In this document: positions 9,605 to 18,919 of the stretch, one piece after another | Numbering within the stretch: the first letter of the stretch is position 1 | How the letters are laid out: each line of letters opens with the position of its first letter | From: Haloferax larsenii JCM 13917 | GTDB lineage: Archaea; Halobacteriota; Halobacteria; Halobacteriales; Haloferacaceae | Reading direction: 5' to 3' | Assembly (NCBI RefSeq): GCF_000336955.1 | Contig: NZ_AOLI01000019.1 | Location: 12,164-76,163 of the forward strand | DNA length: 64,000 bases | Notes under the pieces: generated by a model | What the model was told of the DNA's origin: nothing | What the model saw: only the letters and a program-made list of their open reading frames with translations | The model's database searches: none | Program-made: the position numbers and the translations under genes

Positions 9605-10369
9605 ATGGTCTCCACGGAGAGCGACACGGCCGACCCGATTCTCACTTGTGACGGCGTCACCCGGACCTTCACACGAGGGCGGTCCGGGTGGCTTTCGTCG
9701 CCGCAGGACGCTCAAACAGTCGTCGCCGTCGACGACGTCACCGCGACCATCAACACGGGTGACGTCGTCGGCCTCGCCGGACCGAGCGGCAGCGGCAAAT
9801 CGACCCTCCTCCACCTCCTCGCCGCGCTCGACACACCCACCGACGGCCGCGTCATCCTCGACGGCACCGACACCACGACGCTCTCGGAGAGCCAGCGCGC
9901 GAAACTCCGACTCGACGAGGTCGGCATCGTCTTCCAGCACTTCCACCTCCTGCCCTCCCTTTCGGCCCGTGCGAACGTCGCCCTCCCGCTCGTCCAGCGC
10001 GGCGTTCCCACGTCCACCCGCAGAGCCAAAGCAAACGACCTCCTCGACGCCGTGGGCCTCGCCGACCGCGCATCCCACAAGCCCGCCGAACTGAGCGGCG
10101 GCGAGCAACAGCGCGTCGCTATCGCCCGCGCGCTCGTCACCGACCCGTCGCTTCTCGTCGCCGACGAACCGACGGGCGAACTCGACAGCGAAACCGGCCG
10201 CCAGATTCTCGACCTTCTCACGAACGTCGCCGACGACCGCGCAGTCATCATCGCCTCGCACGACGAGGCAGTCCTTGACCGGGCGGACAGCGTGCTCCGA
10301 TTGCACGACGGGCGACTCCAATCCGAGTCGACCCCCAGTATGCACCGAGAGATTCCGCATGAGTCGTAA
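9605..10369 (+). CDS. ABC transporter ATPase, LolD/MacB type
   Basis: The 254-residue protein has every ABC ATPase motif: Walker A (GPSGSGKST), Q-loop (VFQHFHLLPSLS), signature (LSGGEQQR), Walker B (LLVADEPTGELD) and H-loop (ASHDE). The spacing and sequence match the LolD/MacB/FtsE group, whose members power FtsX-like permeases that work by mechanotransmission rather than classical transport. The ATG at 9605 is preferred to a TTG six bases upstream. Its end overlaps the first permease start by 11 bases, so the three genes form one operon. The placement after secreted proteins suggests a role in handling exported proteins or lipids; the substrate is unknown. Confidence 0.9.
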   Translation: MVSTESDTADPILTCDGVTRTFTRGRSGWLSSPQDAQTVVAVDDVTATINTGDVVGLAGPSGSGKSTLLHLLAALDTPTDGRVILDGTDTTTLSESQRAKLRLDEVGIVFQHFHLLPSLSARANVALPLVQRGVPTSTRRAKANDLLDAVGLADRASHKPAELSGGEQQRVAIARALVTDPSLLVADEPTGELDSETGRQILDLLTNVADDRAVIIASHDEAVLDRADSVLRLHDGRLQSESTPSMHREIPHES

Positions 10370-11597
10370 CCTGCGGCGACTGGCGGGCGTCGTCCGCCTC
10401 GGACTCGCACGCTTTACCGGGAGACTCTTCGGCGGCGACTCGCGCCAACTCTGGTCGAGTATCGCCGGCGTCGCCTTCGCGGTCATGCTCATGACGACCG
10501 TCGGCGGCATCTCGCTCGGCCTCGCCTCCCAGTCGGCAATCGAGAGCGAGGACGTTGACTACTGGGTCGTCCCGGACGCCGCGAGCGCCTCCGCAATCGC
10601 GGTCTCCGTCGACGCCCCTCGCTTGGGTGGCGTCCACTCGGTCACCGACCGACTCGGGGAAGACGACCGCGTCGACTACGCCACACCCGTGTTGATTCGG
10701 GTACTCGAACTCTCGAACCCACAGACCGGACACAGCGAGTACGTCCTCGTCGCCGGCGTCATCCCCGACTCGACCAATCGCTCGATTATCGGCCTTCCCA
10801 CTGCGCCCCTCGAACCCGGTGACCCACACTACGCCGATGGCAACTACGACGGCCGGTGGACAGGACAGGCCGTCCTCAGCAGTGGCGCTGCGACACTCCT
10901 CGACGCCGAACAGGGAACGACCCTCTCCCCGAAGACGGGGTCGGCCACGAACCGCTCGTTGACCGTCTCCGGCGTCGCCGAAAGCGAGTACACGACCGGC
11001 GTCGGCGAGGTCCCCGTCGCTCTCGTCCACCTCTCGGAGGCCCAGACCCTCTCGGGTGCGACGAGCGGCGACCAGGCCGACCAGATTCTCGTGAGCACCG
11101 ACGACGCCGCCGTCGCGGGCGATATCGAACAGCTCTACCCGCAGACGAACGTCGTCAAGCGAACCGGCTTCGCCCAACAGCAACTCTCCTCGTCGAGCCT
11201 GCCGCTCGCTATCGCCGTCGGCGCGGTCCTCACCGCCTTCGTCGTCGGCACGCTCTTCGTCGCGACGATGATGGGTCTCGAAGTCCTCTCCGAGCGCGCG
11301 TCACTCGCGACGCTCGCAGCAATCGGCTACAGTTCGTCCTCCCGCAGTCTGCTGCTCGTCGTCGAGACGCTCGGCGTGACGCTCAGTGGTGCAGTCGTCG
11401 GTCTCGGCCTCGGCATCGGCGGCATCGAACTCACGAACGTCCTCACGGAGCGGTATCTCGGCATCGCGTCGGTCGCCCGATTCGACCCACTCCTCGTCGC
11501 GGCGGCGTTCGTCGTCTCCGTGCTCATCGGCCTGTTCGCGTCGGTTTACCCCGTGTGGCTGAGCCATCGCGCGAACCCCGTGGAGGTGCTGCAATGA
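10359..11597 (+). CDS. FtsX/MacB-like ABC permease 1
   Basis: From the ATG that overlaps the ATPase gene, the protein has 412 residues. An N-terminal membrane helix (about 30-50) is followed by a large extracytoplasmic domain and three C-terminal helices starting near 285, 335 and 375. This is the MacB/FtsX topology. The long reading frame upstream of the start runs through the ATPase gene in another frame and is not used. It overlaps permease 2 by four bases (ATGA), a sign of translational coupling. Confidence 0.88.
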   Translation: MSRNLRRLAGVVRLGLARFTGRLFGGDSRQLWSSIAGVAFAVMLMTTVGGISLGLASQSAIESEDVDYWVVPDAASASAIAVSVDAPRLGGVHSVTDRLGEDDRVDYATPVLIRVLELSNPQTGHSEYVLVAGVIPDSTNRSIIGLPTAPLEPGDPHYADGNYDGRWTGQAVLSSGAATLLDAEQGTTLSPKTGSATNRSLTVSGVAESEYTTGVGEVPVALVHLSEAQTLSGATSGDQADQILVSTDDAAVAGDIEQLYPQTNVVKRTGFAQQQLSSSSLPLAIAVGAVLTAFVVGTLFVATMMGLEVLSERASLATLAAIGYSSSSRSLLLVVETLGVTLSGAVVGLGLGIGGIELTNVLTERYLGIASVARFDPLLVAAAFVVSVLIGLFASVYPVWLSHRANPVEVLQ

Positions 11598-12823
11598 AGT
11601 TCCTCTCGCGGCTCCGTGCCGTCGTCGGCATCGCGGGCGCACAAATCCGCACGCAACGACTCCGAAGCCTCCTCGCGGTCGTCGGCATCTGTCTCGCCGT
11701 CCTGTCGATGACGCTTCTCACGTCGCTCGGGATGGGCGTCGTCCAGACTGGCCAAGAGAAGTTCGATGCCTCCGGCCGCGACCTCTGGGTGACCGGCGGC
11801 CCCGTCAAACTCGCACCCGAGACCGGTGGCTTCCAGAACTCGCTGGACAACTCCCACCGCATCGCCGATGAAATCATGGCCCGAGACGACGTCTCGACTG
11901 CCTACGCGCTCGGCTTCCAGACGGTGTACGTCTCGCCCAATACGTCGGAGTTCGAGACTATCATCGGCGTCGGCGCACCCAGCGGCGGGCAGTCGGTGAC
12001 GGTCACTGAAGGGTCGCAGTACACGCCCGGCGACCCGCATTACAACGGCGGCAGCTACGACGGCCCGATGACTCACGAGGTCATCATCAGCCCGGAAGCC
12101 GCCGAGCGCTTCGACGTCGGCGTCAACGACACGCTCTACATCGGGAGCACTCTCGCCTCGGCCCGACAACACGAGTTCCGCATCACGGGAATCTCGCCGA
12201 CCTACTCGAACTTCCTCGGGTCGAGCAACGTCGTGTTGCACCTGAGCGAACTGCAGGAAGTCTCGGGGACGACGGGAACCGATACGGCGAGTCTGGTCAC
12301 TGTCAGACTCCGAGACGGCGCGAACCCCGACACGGTCGCAGCCGACCTCGAATCGACCTATCCGACCCTCGACGTTCGCACCAATCAGGAGCAACTCGAA
12401 GCGACGCTTCGTCAGCAGGCCGTCCTCATCGCCGCGGGCGTGGCGCTCGTCGCGCTCTCGATTATCACGGGCATCGCACTGACGCTTAACCTCGTGCTCT
12501 CGCTCATCTACCAGCAACGCCGCGAGTTCGCCGCCTTGCGCGCACAGGGACTCTCCGTGTGGACGCTCGTCGGCGTCGTCGGCACGCAGGCGTTCACCTA
12601 CGGACTGCTCGGCGGCCTGCTGGCGTCGGGGCTGACCTACCCTCTCGCGGACGTGCTCAACGTCGCTATCCAGCACCTCGTCGGCTTCGAGAACGTCGTC
12701 GTCGTCGACCAGCGAGTCGTCCTCGGTGGCTTCGCTATCGCGCTCGTCATCGGCCTCGCGAGCGCACTCGCCGGGTCGTGGAGTCTCGCACGACAGCCGG
12801 TGACGGACTTGCTCGACGGCTAA
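11594..12823 (+). CDS. FtsX/MacB-like ABC permease 2
   Basis: This 409-residue permease is a paralogue of permease 1: one N-terminal helix, an extracytoplasmic MacB-type core, and three C-terminal helices with an ALRAQGLS cytoplasmic loop. The two permeases share extracytoplasmic landmarks such as GDPHY and a serine-rich stretch before the final domain. They probably form a heterodimer with two copies of the ATPase. The gene starts at the ATGA overlap and closes the operon. Confidence 0.88.
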   Translation: MKFLSRLRAVVGIAGAQIRTQRLRSLLAVVGICLAVLSMTLLTSLGMGVVQTGQEKFDASGRDLWVTGGPVKLAPETGGFQNSLDNSHRIADEIMARDDVSTAYALGFQTVYVSPNTSEFETIIGVGAPSGGQSVTVTEGSQYTPGDPHYNGGSYDGPMTHEVIISPEAAERFDVGVNDTLYIGSTLASARQHEFRITGISPTYSNFLGSSNVVLHLSELQEVSGTTGTDTASLVTVRLRDGANPDTVAADLESTYPTLDVRTNQEQLEATLRQQAVLIAAGVALVALSIITGIALTLNLVLSLIYQQRREFAALRAQGLSVWTLVGVVGTQAFTYGLLGGLLASGLTYPLADVLNVAIQHLVGFENVVVVDQRVVLGGFAIALVIGLASALAGSWSLARQPVTDLLDG

Positions 12824-12845
12824 GCGGCGGCCGCTCTACTATCAT

Positions 12846-13376
12846 TTATGCCCCCTCGCCCCGCCATCGTCGCCGAATCACACTCGCTATCCACAGCACA
12901 CCCGCGAGCGCGAACAGCGCGTTCTGCACCCGAAATCGCGGGTCGCCAAGCGAGTTCACGACCCGAACCCACGGTGGAATAGCGTCGGCGTCGGGGTACA
13001 GAACCGTCGGGAACACCGGCCACAGCAGGAATCGCATCGTCCACCAGTCGCCCGCCAGCGCGAGTGCGTACACGTCGCCGACGTAGTGGGAGACGAAGCC
13101 CACACCCCACGCGATGGCGTGTTCGTCGTATCCCGCGTTGTGTGCCCACCACCCCACGCAGACGAGCAGCGGGACGGCGAAGAACAGTGAGTGGCCCAGT
13201 GTCCGCCCACTGGGGAGGACGCCCACGTAGGTCAGCGGCTTGTCGACGAGGTCCGGAAGTTGCGTCCCGAGGACGACACAGCCCACCAGCCAGCCCTGTG
13301 GAAGCGGTTGTCGTCGCGCGAGTCGCGTGAACACATACGAGAGATACCCGAACGCGAGGTGGCCGAATGGAAACAC
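12846..13376 (-). CDS. YdjM-like membrane protein (putative metal-dependent hydrolase)
   Basis: The 176-residue protein has about four membrane helices. Conserved polar residues occur in and near them: H6 in FPFGHLAFGYLSY, the QLPDLVDKP motif, GHSLFF and SHYVGDVYALAL. These His and Asp residues are typical of the DUF457/YdjM group, often named membrane-bound metal-dependent hydrolases, although no reaction is firmly established. Two more members lie at 49.8-51.1 kb. The gene is convergent with the ABC exporter operon. Confidence 0.7.
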   Translation of the reverse strand: MFPFGHLAFGYLSYVFTRLARRQPLPQGWLVGCVVLGTQLPDLVDKPLTYVGVLPSGRTLGHSLFFAVPLLVCVGWWAHNAGYDEHAIAWGVGFVSHYVGDVYALALAGDWWTMRFLLWPVFPTVLYPDADAIPPWVRVVNSLGDPRFRVQNALFALAGVLWIASVIRRRWRGEGA

Positions 13377-13442
13377 GTAGGCGACTGATTCGTGGCGCGG
13401 CTCTTGAATGTCCGGCTCTGTGGAGACGCTTGACAGCGACTT

Positions 13443-14477
13443 CTACGCACTCCCCGCCACCGTCACTCCATCGAGTCTCGCCTGCGACGACGACTGCGAC
13501 GACTGACTCACGTTCACCCACAGATGCACCTCGCGGTAGGCCGACTCGACCGTCGGCTCTCCCGCAGGCGCGCCTTTGTACAGCAGATACACCAGTCGCA
13601 GGCGCTCGCCCGTCATCGTGGGCGTCACCTCGTGCGTCGTCTGCCACGTCTCGTTGTGCGCGACGCGCGGTGAGAACCGCGTCAACTCGCGTTCTTCCAA
13701 CACGGTCGTGCTGTTGTTCTCGACCCGAACGCGCTGTAACTCGGCGACCACCGTGTAGTTCATCGGCTGGTGTTCCTGATTCCCGACGCCGACCACGAGT
13801 GGCTTCGACTCGCCGACGACGAACTCCTCGGGGTAGCCGTCGGCGACGAGTTCGCCGTCTTCGCCTTCGGTGAGGAGGTACAACTCGGTGAACGCCTCGC
13901 CGTCTTTCGGGACGGCGACGGCGTAGCCTACGCTACCGACTGCGAGGAGGATACTGACGACCAACAGGACGTTCAACACCGCGTCGGTCTGCGTCTCGGG
14001 GTCGAACAGTTCCTCACGCGCGGCCGAGAGCCACGTTTCGTACGGCACCGAGAAGCGCTCGGTGGGCGACAACTGATTCCGCCGCCGTGCTCCGAGGGCC
14101 ACCAATCCGAGTGTTAGGCCACTCATTGTGACCATAATCGGGACGAGGCGAATCCCCCACGGGGTGAAGTTGAGGAGGAGCACCGCGAGAGGCGAGAGTG
14201 AGATACTCCCGCCGAACGAAAGGGCGACGCGCTCGATGCCGTCGATACCCGAGACGTCGCCACCGGCTTCGGGAAACAGCGCCGCCATCAGTGCGTAGCC
14301 GGGGACGAACAACAAGAACGGGAGCCCGAGGACGGCCCGAAGCGGCGTCTCGCTCACGACCGGCAGGAAGGCCACGAGGTTGACGACCCCGACGAAGGCG
14401 ACGACTGCCGCCAAATCGGCGGGAAGCTCGCGCACCTGTCTGGGGAGGAGCAAGCGCCAATCCGGGTCGCGTGTCAT
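13443..14477 (-). CDS. DUF1616 membrane protein
   Basis: From the ATG of MTRDPDWRLLL the protein has 344 residues; the reading frame is open 42 codons further upstream, but that part is Arg-rich and crosses a tandem repeat. Five membrane helices fill the first 200 residues. A beta-rich extracytoplasmic part with several N-glycosylation sequons (NNST, NETW, NVS) follows. Haloarchaeal DUF1616 proteins have this layout; their function is not known. The gene lies after the DUF4129-like receptor gene, in the same direction, as part of the MoxR/DUF58 neighbourhood. Confidence 0.75.
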   Translation of the reverse strand: MTRDPDWRLLLPRQVRELPADLAAVVAFVGVVNLVAFLPVVSETPLRAVLGLPFLLFVPGYALMAALFPEAGGDVSGIDGIERVALSFGGSISLSPLAVLLLNFTPWGIRLVPIMVTMSGLTLGLVALGARRRNQLSPTERFSVPYETWLSAAREELFDPETQTDAVLNVLLVVSILLAVGSVGYAVAVPKDGEAFTELYLLTEGEDGELVADGYPEEFVVGESKPLVVGVGNQEHQPMNYTVVAELQRVRVENNSTTVLEERELTRFSPRVAHNETWQTTHEVTPTMTGERLRLVYLLYKGAPAGEPTVESAYREVHLWVNVSQSSQSSSQARLDGVTVAGSA

Positions 14478-14572
14478 CGTGATGAATCTGATTCGAGGGC
14501 GTACTAAAGTGAGTCGGTCGGGGAGAACGACTTGGGCGACCCGGGTAGGACGTTTCGGAGGCCCGAGTAGGA

Positions 14573-14641
14573 CGATACGAACGACCCGCTCAGGTCGATA
14601 CAAACGACCCGGTCAGGTCGATACGAACGACCCACTCAGGC
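14573..14641. repeat. 23-bp tandem repeat, three units
   Basis: Three head-to-tail 23-bp units (14573-14595, 14596-14618, 14619-14641) of the type cgatacgaacgaccc(g/a)ctcagg differ at only a few positions. The last unit contains the stop codon of the DUF4129-like gene, and the others lie just downstream of it. Confidence 0.9.
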
Positions 14642-16858
14642 CGACTCGACGAGCTCTCTCGCGAGGTCCAGCGCCCGAGACGCCTCCGCGTTGGTCACGC
14701 CAGACGGCGCGAACGCGACCTGCTCGTAGATTCCTACAAGGTCGTCGACCGCGTCGGCCTGCGATGTCTCGCCGTCCGAACGCACCCGGCGGGCGAGTTC
14801 CGTGTGGTTGAGTGCCGACCCGTACCCGAAGTCGGCCAGTAGTGACTGCCGAACCGCCTCGTACGCGACGACGACCGCCGACTCCGGGTTTTCGTCGATG
14901 CGACTCGCCGCGTCGTCGAGAGACGCCTCGATGGCCGAACTCACCGACTCCTCGGCTTCCAGCCCGGAATCCGAGTCGTCGTTTCTCACCGCCGCCGACT
15001 CGCCAGATTGCGGCGTGGCTGACTGCGCTGTGACACGCTCACCGACTCCTCCGACGCCGCTGCCGCTTTCTCCCCCGGTGTCCCGACGCCACCACCACCC
15101 CACGCCGACGCCACCCGCGACGACACCGAGGCCGACGACCAGAAGCACCGCCTGCACCGGGAAGCCGGACGACTCGCTCCCGAAGTCGATGTCGGTCGTC
15201 GCACTCGCCGCTTCGAGCAGCCCGCGGTCGGACTCGAACTGCGTCACGAGCGCCACCGTCCCCGTGTCGGGGAACGCCGAACTCGGGAGCTCAGACTCGA
15301 ACGTGCCGTTTTCGCTTGTCGTCGCCGTGCCGACGGTTTCGTTGCCGACGACGAACGCCACGGTTCGGTTCGGGATTGGCGTCCCCCGACTCGTCGCAAG
15401 CGTCCCGGCCACGACCACCGTGCTCTCGTTTCTGTCTTCGACGGCCACGTCGAGGTCGGTCGCAGTCGGCTCGACAGTCACCGTCGTCGTCGCCGCTGGA
15501 ATCGCGACCGCGGTGTCGTTGCTCCCGCCGACTGCGAGCGTCTGGGCACCAATCGAAGCGTTCGAATCGAGCACCAGCGAAACCGACGCGACTCCCTCAT
15601 CGCCCGTGACCAGCTCGTAACTATCTCCCACCGTCGAACGATTGCGGTCGAACCCCGTCGCCCGAAGGTCGAGAGGGGCGTCAGAAACCGGGACGCCGTC
15701 GACTGCGACGGTCGTCGTCACAGACACCGACTCGCCGTAGCTGACGGTCTGCGTGTCGGCCTCGACCGTCGTCGTCGCAGTCACCTGTTCGACAGTCACG
15801 GCGTGGCTATCGGCCGACCCGAGGTACACCGAGCTATCCTGCGGAACGTACGCGACCGAGAGGTTCGTCGCGTCGGCGGAGAGCAGCACCGGCCGATACG
15901 CGAGCGAAAACTGGCCTGTCCCGTCGGTTTCGGCCGAGAACAGTTGCCCGCCGACGCGAACCCGAATCGACTGGTTTGCGACCGCAGACCCGGTTTCGTC
16001 TCGGAGCACACCACGAACCCGAACCGGGCGGGCGAACCCGATTCGCGTCCGATTGAGTGAGACCGAAAGTCGCGTATCGGTGAGTTCTCGCTCTCGAATC
16101 TCTTCAGCCGCCGCGACTTGTGCCGTTGTCTGTTGGTCGAGCTCTTCGACCACTGGTGTAACATCCGTACTGGTGTTATTCCCAACTGCTCGAACGGTCG
16201 TCTGCAGCGTCGCCGAGGTGCCGTTCAACTCTCCCGCGAGGTCGACAAGTCGGCGCGCGAGTTCGCGGGCCCGCGTCTCGTTTCCGTTCTCTCGCGCCGT
16301 CTCGTAGGCGACGCGCAGGTCTTCGAACTGACGCGTCTGGTTCGAGTAGCGTTGTTGTGTCCGTCGAACCTCGTCGTACGCCTGTGCCGTCTGGTCGTCG
16401 CGCTCGGTGTCGGTCTGCTCGCTCAGCGTGACGTACTGTGAGACCCACTGCGGGTAGCTCTCGTTGCGTTGTGCACAGAGCGCTTCTTGGGTCGCGTTCA
16501 ACTCACCCGTACACTCCAGGACGTACTCGTTCATCCGGCCTTGGAGCCACGATTGCAGCGCCTGAAGGTCGCGGTCGCCCTCGACGCGGTCCGGTTTCTC
16601 GTGTTGCGGTGGTGTCGCTGACGCGTTCGCCGTCGAATTGTTCGTCGACTCGGCGGGTTCGACCTGTGCCAACTCGCTTCCGGCGACGAGCGAGCGGGGT
16701 TCTGTCGCGACAGTCGGCGCACCATCCGCGGGCGTCGCCGGACCGACTGCGCCGACAGCACCCACCACTGGTGCGGCGACCAGTCCACCGACGAGGACCG
16801 CGAACAGGCACGCACGAACCGCCGAGTTCAATCGCACATGCCGGCGTTTCGAGGCCAC
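14636..16858 (-). CDS. Surface receptor-like protein with beta domains and DUF4129-like tail
   Basis: The likely start is the GTG at 16858 (740 residues); a GTG at 16903 and a TTG at 16864 are alternatives. A signal-type hydrophobic segment (FAVLVGGLVAAPVVG) leads to a helical extracytoplasmic region, then Ig-like or carboxypeptidase-regulatory-like domains. One membrane helix (VQAVLLVVGLGVVAGGVG) is followed by a cytoplasmic tail with a helical domain resembling DUF4129 (YEAVRQSLLADFG, then FAPSGVTNAEAS). DUF4129 domains occur with transglutaminases, DUF58 and MoxR in many prokaryotes. The outside-in architecture suggests that it senses or assembles something at the cell surface; this is inference. 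Confidence 0.7.
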   Translation of the reverse strand: MASKRRHVRLNSAVRACLFAVLVGGLVAAPVVGAVGAVGPATPADGAPTVATEPRSLVAGSELAQVEPAESTNNSTANASATPPQHEKPDRVEGDRDLQALQSWLQGRMNEYVLECTGELNATQEALCAQRNESYPQWVSQYVTLSEQTDTERDDQTAQAYDEVRRTQQRYSNQTRQFEDLRVAYETARENGNETRARELARRLVDLAGELNGTSATLQTTVRAVGNNTSTDVTPVVEELDQQTTAQVAAAEEIRERELTDTRLSVSLNRTRIGFARPVRVRGVLRDETGSAVANQSIRVRVGGQLFSAETDGTGQFSLAYRPVLLSADATNLSVAYVPQDSSVYLGSADSHAVTVEQVTATTTVEADTQTVSYGESVSVTTTVAVDGVPVSDAPLDLRATGFDRNRSTVGDSYELVTGDEGVASVSLVLDSNASIGAQTLAVGGSNDTAVAIPAATTTVTVEPTATDLDVAVEDRNESTVVVAGTLATSRGTPIPNRTVAFVVGNETVGTATTSENGTFESELPSSAFPDTGTVALVTQFESDRGLLEAASATTDIDFGSESSGFPVQAVLLVVGLGVVAGGVGVGWWWRRDTGGESGSGVGGVGERVTAQSATPQSGESAAVRNDDSDSGLEAEESVSSAIEASLDDAASRIDENPESAVVVAYEAVRQSLLADFGYGSALNHTELARRVRSDGETSQADAVDDLVGIYEQVAFAPSGVTNAEASRALDLARELVESA

Positions 16859-16901
16859 GGACAAAACCGCTTCTGTCCGAGAAAACGCCCGACTCCACAC
16901 C

Positions 16902-16909
16902 ACTTAAGT
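16902..16909. promoter_or_regulatory. Shared palindromic TATA-like box between divergent genes
   Basis: The 8-bp palindrome acttaagt is centred 27-28 bases before the DUF58 ATG, fitting a leaderless transcript. As a palindrome it could also serve the divergent receptor gene, giving a leader of 14-20 bases to the TTG or GTG starts. Confidence 0.55.
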
Positions 16910-16932
16910 CGCCATACCACCCGTCGTCTGAT

Positions 16933-18378
16933 ATGCAGGCGACACGCCGATACTGGGAGATGGCCGCCCTCGCAGGGTTCCTCGCCACCTTCGGCGTCGC
17001 CATCGACTCGTCCGTCTTCCTCCTCGGCGGAGTGGCGGCCGCCACGTGGCTGCTCGCCGCCCAGTATCGGTTCTACGTCGGCGTCCGCGACGTTCGCTCG
17101 TCGCTCGACGTGACGCTGTCGCCGCTCCGAACACAGGTCGGTGCGGAAGAACCGTTCTCCGTCAGACTCACCGCGTCGGCGTCGCTTTCGACCCCGTGTT
17201 CGGTGACGATAACGCCCGACTCTCCGGTCGGTATCGACGACGCCGACGAGTGGCCCACGGTGTCTCTCACCCCCGACTCCGATTCAGCCACGCACGTCGG
17301 GACCTTCCGCGCTCCCATCGCGGGGGAGTTCTCGTTCGACGCGCCGGACGTTCGCGTCGAAGACGACTTCGGCCTGTTCGCGGAGTCGTTCACGCAGGGC
17401 GGCGGCTTCGACATCCGAGTCGAACCGCGGGCGTCGGACAAGCTCTTCGTCGGCAAGGGCGGCATGGAAATCTCCGCCGGATTCGGCGAACACGAGTCCG
17501 GCCAACGCGGCCCGGGCGTCGGCGCGGCCGACCTCCGCGAGTACATGCCGGGCGACGATATCAGCCGTATCGACTGGAAGGCGACCGCCCGGCTCAACAA
17601 ACCTCACATCCGCGAACACGACGTGGAGACGACTCGCGAGGTCGGACTCATCGTCGACGAGCGCTCGTCGATGTGGGACGGGCCCGCCGGACGCAGGAAA
17701 ATCGACTTCGTCCGCGAAGTCGCGCTCGCGTTCGCCAACAGCGCGGCATCCATGAGCGACCCACTCGGTCTCTACACCGTCTCGGAAGACGACGTGCAGT
17801 CGGTTCGCGCGAGTCAGGCCGCAGACGTGCAGTACGCGACGATTCGCTCGCTGTTCTCTGCTGTCGGTGGCACCGCGATGACGACCCGCAGTGGCGGCGA
17901 CGACTCCCGACTGTCCGTGCCGGAACGGGCCAACGACCTGCGGGCGTCACTCGACGGCGACTCGTCTGCCTACGCTCGGACGCTCCGGCCGTACTTCCAG
18001 ACGATGCGTCCGTACGTCGAGAAGGTCGAATCCAGCCCGTTTTTCACCGCGACGCGACGCGTTATCACCGACCGCTCTGAGAACCTCTGGCTCGTCTTCT
18101 TCACCGACGACACCCACCGAGAGGAACTCCTCGAATCCGCGAAGTTCGCCAGTAACCGCGGGGTGCAACTGCTCGTGTTCGTCGCCCCGACCACGCTCTT
18201 CGACCCCGAATCGACGCCCGAACAGAGCTACGACGCCTACCTCGACTTCGAGTCGTTCCGAAAGCGCCTCGACCGCCTCACCAACGTCTCGGCGATGGAA
18301 CTCAGCCCGAAAGACAAACGCGAGACGCTCCTCCGCGGCTCACAGCCCGTTCGAAATCGGGCAGGAGGGAGCCGATGA
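16933..18378 (+). CDS. DUF58 domain protein
   Basis: The 481-residue protein starts at an ATG placed a leaderless distance after the TATA-like box. Two N-terminal hydrophobic segments (about 10-42) are followed by a beta domain and the DUF58 core with its hallmark around 210-230, GDDISRIDWKATARLNKPH, then a von Willebrand A-like region (VGLIVDERSSMW). DUF58 proteins are nearly always linked with MoxR ATPases, and the pair is thought to act as a chaperone for membrane or metal-containing complexes. The MoxR gene lies 1.4 kb further on, on the other strand. Confidence 0.88.
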   Translation: MQATRRYWEMAALAGFLATFGVAIDSSVFLLGGVAAATWLLAAQYRFYVGVRDVRSSLDVTLSPLRTQVGAEEPFSVRLTASASLSTPCSVTITPDSPVGIDDADEWPTVSLTPDSDSATHVGTFRAPIAGEFSFDAPDVRVEDDFGLFAESFTQGGGFDIRVEPRASDKLFVGKGGMEISAGFGEHESGQRGPGVGAADLREYMPGDDISRIDWKATARLNKPHIREHDVETTREVGLIVDERSSMWDGPAGRRKIDFVREVALAFANSAASMSDPLGLYTVSEDDVQSVRASQAADVQYATIRSLFSAVGGTAMTTRSGGDDSRLSVPERANDLRASLDGDSSAYARTLRPYFQTMRPYVEKVESSPFFTATRRVITDRSENLWLVFFTDDTHREELLESAKFASNRGVQLLVFVAPTTLFDPESTPEQSYDAYLDFESFRKRLDRLTNVSAMELSPKDKRETLLRGSQPVRNRAGGSR

Positions 18379-18917
18379 GCGATGAGTCGGCCGCGGCTGG
18401 TCATGGCGAGTCGGACGTGTCCAGTCATGACGAATCGGACGCGGCCAGTCGGCCAGCATCGCGCCCACCGTCGCGCTCGTGGGCCGTCGTCGCGCTCGCT
18501 GGCGCTCTCCTCGTCGGCGTCACCACGTGGTCCTCTGTGGGCCTCCTCGCTATCCCGCTCGTCGGGAGCATCCTCGCTGCCATGTGGTTCCTTCCACTCC
18601 CGTACGCGCTGGGTACTGCCTTCGTCGTCGCCGCGGCAGCCGTGGGCAACGACGCCGGTAGCCGTCAGGTTGTGGGTGTCACGCTCGGTCTCGCAACGCT
18701 CGTCGGCGCGGCGTCGCTTCGTGAGGGAACCTTCGACGGACGCACCGTCGCAGGCTATCTCGCGCTCACGGCCGGTGTGAGCGCGGTTGTCGTCGTCGCG
18801 CTCGCGTCGGCGTCTTTCGAAGCCGTCGCCTTCGGAACGACACTCGGGCTCGGGCTCGCGGCGTACGGACTCCACCGATACGAACTCGTCGCGCTCGACC
18901 TCCTCCCAGACTCCTAA
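18375..18917 (+). CDS. Hypothetical multi-pass membrane protein
   Basis: The 180-residue protein starts inside the DUF58 stop (ATGA overlap), so it is translationally coupled. An acidic, Ser-rich N terminus of about 35 residues precedes four to five hydrophobic helices. I do not recognise the family. Its coupling to DUF58 suggests a membrane partner of the MoxR/DUF58 system. Confidence 0.75.
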   Translation: MSDESAAAGHGESDVSSHDESDAASRPASRPPSRSWAVVALAGALLVGVTTWSSVGLLAIPLVGSILAAMWFLPLPYALGTAFVVAAAAVGNDAGSRQVVGVTLGLATLVGAASLREGTFDGRTVAGYLALTAGVSAVVVVALASASFEAVAFGTTLGLGLAAYGLHRYELVALDLLPDS

Positions 18918-18919
18918 CC

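Noticed and set aside
10856-11593. Upstream extension of ABC permease 2
   Set aside because: It overlaps permease 1 in another frame and is Arg-rich; the ATGA start gives a proper membrane protein.
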